Made by a program: the position numbers and the translations under genes
Shown: positions 62,145 through 64,000 of the stretch, one piece after another
Position numbering within the stretch: position 1 is the stretch's first letter
How the letters are laid out: the number at the start of each line of letters is the position of its first letter
Notes under the pieces: model-generated
What the model was told of the DNA's origin: nothing
What the model saw: the letters and a program-made list of their open reading frames with translations, nothing else
The model's database searches: none
Source: Ceratobasidium sp. AG-K
Lineage: Eukaryota > Basidiomycota > Agaricomycetes > Cantharellales > Ceratobasidiaceae
Length of the DNA stretch: 64,000 nucleotides
Assembly (NCBI GenBank): GCA_037039685.1
Contig: JAWNGF010000008.1
Span: 2,046,001 to 2,110,000 of the forward strand
Direction: 5' to 3'

Positions 62145-62254
62145 AATAGTTGCGAGTATATGACCGAGCTTCAACACGCCGCTGCTGTCACTCACGTGAT
62201 CAGGGCATTGTTATCGTCCGTCACGAGGCACTTCTTGCGCTGACACCGACGACG
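62145..62254. promoter_or_regulatory. 110-bp divergent promoter with CACGTG
   Basis: The spacer between the starts of F (minus) and G (plus) contains ctcacgtgat, CACGTG at 62193-62198. Confidence 0.45.
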
Positions 62255-62850
62255 ATGGCTCCCATCGATACCGATCCTAATGGCATGCCCATCGAGTCCG
62301 TCGAGTCCTACGACCAGTTCTTCGACTGTAACATATGTTTCTATGAGAGGTCAAGCGACGAGGCAAAGGTCCTGTTGTGTGGTAAGCGTCTATGCCTTTA
62401 CTGCACCAGACTGAACCGAGATATGTTTCTGTCGCAAAGGTCATGTTTTTTGTGAAGATTGCGTGAAGAGGGCTATGCGTCGTTACAACAGGCAAATGGA
62501 CGATGGGCCATGCCCGCAGTGCAGGAAATGGTCGACCCGCGGCCAGCTCCGCCCCGTCGATTTTAAGGCCGCGCCACTCGACGAGTCGGCTGCTCTTGCG
62601 GGTATAGGCGACAATATAGCTGAAGAAAGGTATGTTACGCGTATAGTAACATGCCAGTGCCATCGATCAGCGCACTGACGTGGACGGCAGGCGGAAGAAC
62701 ACGGCGCTGCGAAGTGAACTACAGCGCCTCAAGAGCCGGATCGAGGCAATTGGTGTCAAGCGCGCAATGATGGCAAGTACGCTAGAGGAGGTAGCCCGCC
62801 AAATGAAGAATATCGAGGAGTTTAATGATAAGATGGTAGTGGACGGTTAG
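62255..62850 (+). CDS. Protein G: RING-finger/coiled-coil protein (putative E3 ubiquitin ligase), 158 aa
   Basis: Three exons (62255-62381, 62440-62629, 62691-62850; 477 nt in frame). Starts MAPIDTDPNGMPIESVESYD. The RING is complete: CNIC, then a Cys-Gly-His (CGHVFCEDC) spanning the first intron, and CPQC, spacing C-X2-C-X14-C-X-H-X2-C-X2-C-X17-C-X2-C (C3HC4 type, residues about 26-73). The third exon is a short coiled coil (LRSELQRLKSRIEAI, later LEEVARQMKNIEEF). Expected to recruit an E2 and ubiquitylate a partner bound through the coil; the target is unknown. Short length compared with most RING E3s suggests a single-purpose adaptor or ligase. Confidence 0.75.
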
Positions 62851-63797
62851 CGCATCGTGCACGCACTGCTTTGTAGGCGCGTTTTGAATAGCTGTTGAAC
62901 GACTGTACGGATCTCCCATGACCATATCCCCATTGTTTTTCATCCCCTACACCGACGAACCACTTTTTGATAGCCTTGTATAATTATTATGTATATATTG
63001 AATTGTACATTAGATTGTATACTAGACTGTATATAGATAGCACTCGACGATATATTCACTTCCTATATGTATATCCATCCATCTGTGACAATCATATAAT
63101 TATATCCGCCAGAAGTTCGCCGCCAGATAAATGCCTATGTGCGCGCCACGTGACTTTGCATCGCTCGCGTTAGATTGTATCGCGCCGCAAATGCCGATTT
63201 AATGTGTGAATCGTTGTGACTTCATACCTTAAATCCTGAGGCGGCGCGGCGTAAAGGTTATGTAAACCTGCATATGGAACCGCACTATTCAACCTCCAAT
63301 AGCAAGCGCTGCGGGACGGTAACGTGAGAGCAAGAACGATGAATTGTTCGCAACCCTGCAGATAACACGACATCTTTGTTCGGAAGCCAAATTTATCGGT
63401 TCATGTCTGACCGAGGTCGATCTAGGGCTCGCATCGATCTTTTAATGTGTTATTGGCACTAATTTGTATAGCTGGTGTTGATACACAACGCGCATAATTG
63501 ACCTCATGTGTCATACGCGGCAGCACGCCAAACGTAGCTAACAGGAATCGGCCATATTATCGATTGCCCGCAATGTCGTCGGACACAGAATCAGTAAATC
63601 CGCTTATGATAACATGCCTTAGTGAGGCTCTCAATCTGACCGTCTCAATTTTATCATGATACACGGCCTAACCTCATCTCACTCCATCTACGTGCTTACA
63701 GCTCGCTTCTAATGCCTATCAAGCACATCGGAGCTGCAGGGTCAAGCGCATATGTGTGAAGAAAATAAAATAAAATAAAATAAAAACACCAAGAATT
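62851..63797. other. Intergenic A+T-rich region
   Basis: No gene. Tatata-rich stretch at 62980-63070, CACGTG at 63147-63152, and a (TAAAA)5-type microsatellite at 63762-63786. Confidence 0.4.
63762..63786. repeat. (TAAAA)n microsatellite
   Basis: Five uninterrupted AAAAT/TAAAA units, just beyond the 3' end of the partial gene on the minus strand. Confidence 0.85.
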
Positions 63798-64000
63798 TTA
63801 TTCATCTGCATTCAACACGTCGTAATACGCACGCAGGCGATCATAAACGCCAAATATTTCACCTTTGTTACCGCGCATTCGGTTTGGTAGGTTTCGATTG
63901 GTCTGGATTGACATCCCCCATCTAGTGATGCCATCATCAAGGTTCACTCTCGATGTTGTCGTGCCGTGCACATCCATCCCACCACGCCAAATCGCAGTCA
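63798..64000 (-). CDS. C-terminal part of an unrecognised protein (runs off the right edge)
   Basis: An uninterrupted minus-strand frame enters from the right edge and stops at 63800-63798. It reads GGMDVHGTTTSRVNLDDGIT, RWGMSIQTNRNLPN and EIFGVYDRLRAYYDVLNADE at the end. Composition is protein-like and the frame is GC-rich like its neighbours. No family recognised; it may belong to the same cluster. Confidence 0.45.
   Translation of the reverse strand, partial: TAIWRGGMDVHGTTTSRVNLDDGITRWGMSIQTNRNLPNRMRGNKGEIFGVYDRLRAYYDVLNADE

Overview
The window reads as nuclear DNA of a filamentous basidiomycete. The multi-exon genes have very short spliceosomal introns (about 39-80 nt), the housekeeping genes are fungal, and the mix of NACHT-WD40 relatives, chromodomain Ty3-type retroelements and CpG-decayed repeats fits an Agaricomycete of the Rhizoctonia/Ceratobasidium type. 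The genus is inferred from family resemblance, not proven here.

Layout. 0-10 kb: a Tc1/mariner transposase start cut by the window edge, a sugar transporter (minus), a near-perfect 1.58-kb palindrome, and a Gfo/Idh/MocA oxidoreductase flanked by two MITE-like repeats. 9.6-18 kb: poorly resolved ORFs, then a 5'-truncated, frameshifted NACHT-WD40 (NLR-like) pseudogene with 14 WD40 repeats and a second, more decayed WD40 copy downstream. 18.7-26.4 kb: a compact housekeeping block with eIF2-gamma (minus), a membrane-anchored aldehyde dehydrogenase (plus), RuvB-like 2 (minus) and mitochondrial ribosomal protein uL2 (plus). These form two divergent pairs whose short shared promoters carry CACGTG.

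27-50.7 kb is repeat-dominated. It holds a full-length Ty3-type chromodomain element (27.16-34.30 kb) whose catalytic residues are lost through CpG transitions, and a second Ty3-type element on the minus strand (36.22-44.87 kb, target duplication GAGGG) with an internal deletion and a nested solo LTR. Older gag/LTR debris follows, then a tandem array of roughly 84-bp units interrupted by a TA-flanked MITE.

50.8-64 kb is richer in GC and gene-dense. It contains an unusual cluster of uncharacterised genes: two divergent paralogues resembling the RFTS (DNMT1-RFD) fold; two long paralogues (C and D) that share a PHD-like zinc finger, an alpha/beta segment resembling the caspase/CHAT fold and a Cys-rich C-terminus, one of them fused to a degenerate SIR2 domain; a small protein built of three exon-sized repeats; and a divergent pair made of a Cys-pair/coiled-coil protein and a RING-finger/coiled-coil protein. 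Domain content points to chromatin silencing or an effector/immune role. This cluster is the best candidate for an undescribed system. All gene models come from reading the sequence by eye; splice sites were chosen for frame, GT/GC-AG ends and, where possible, homology between paralogues.
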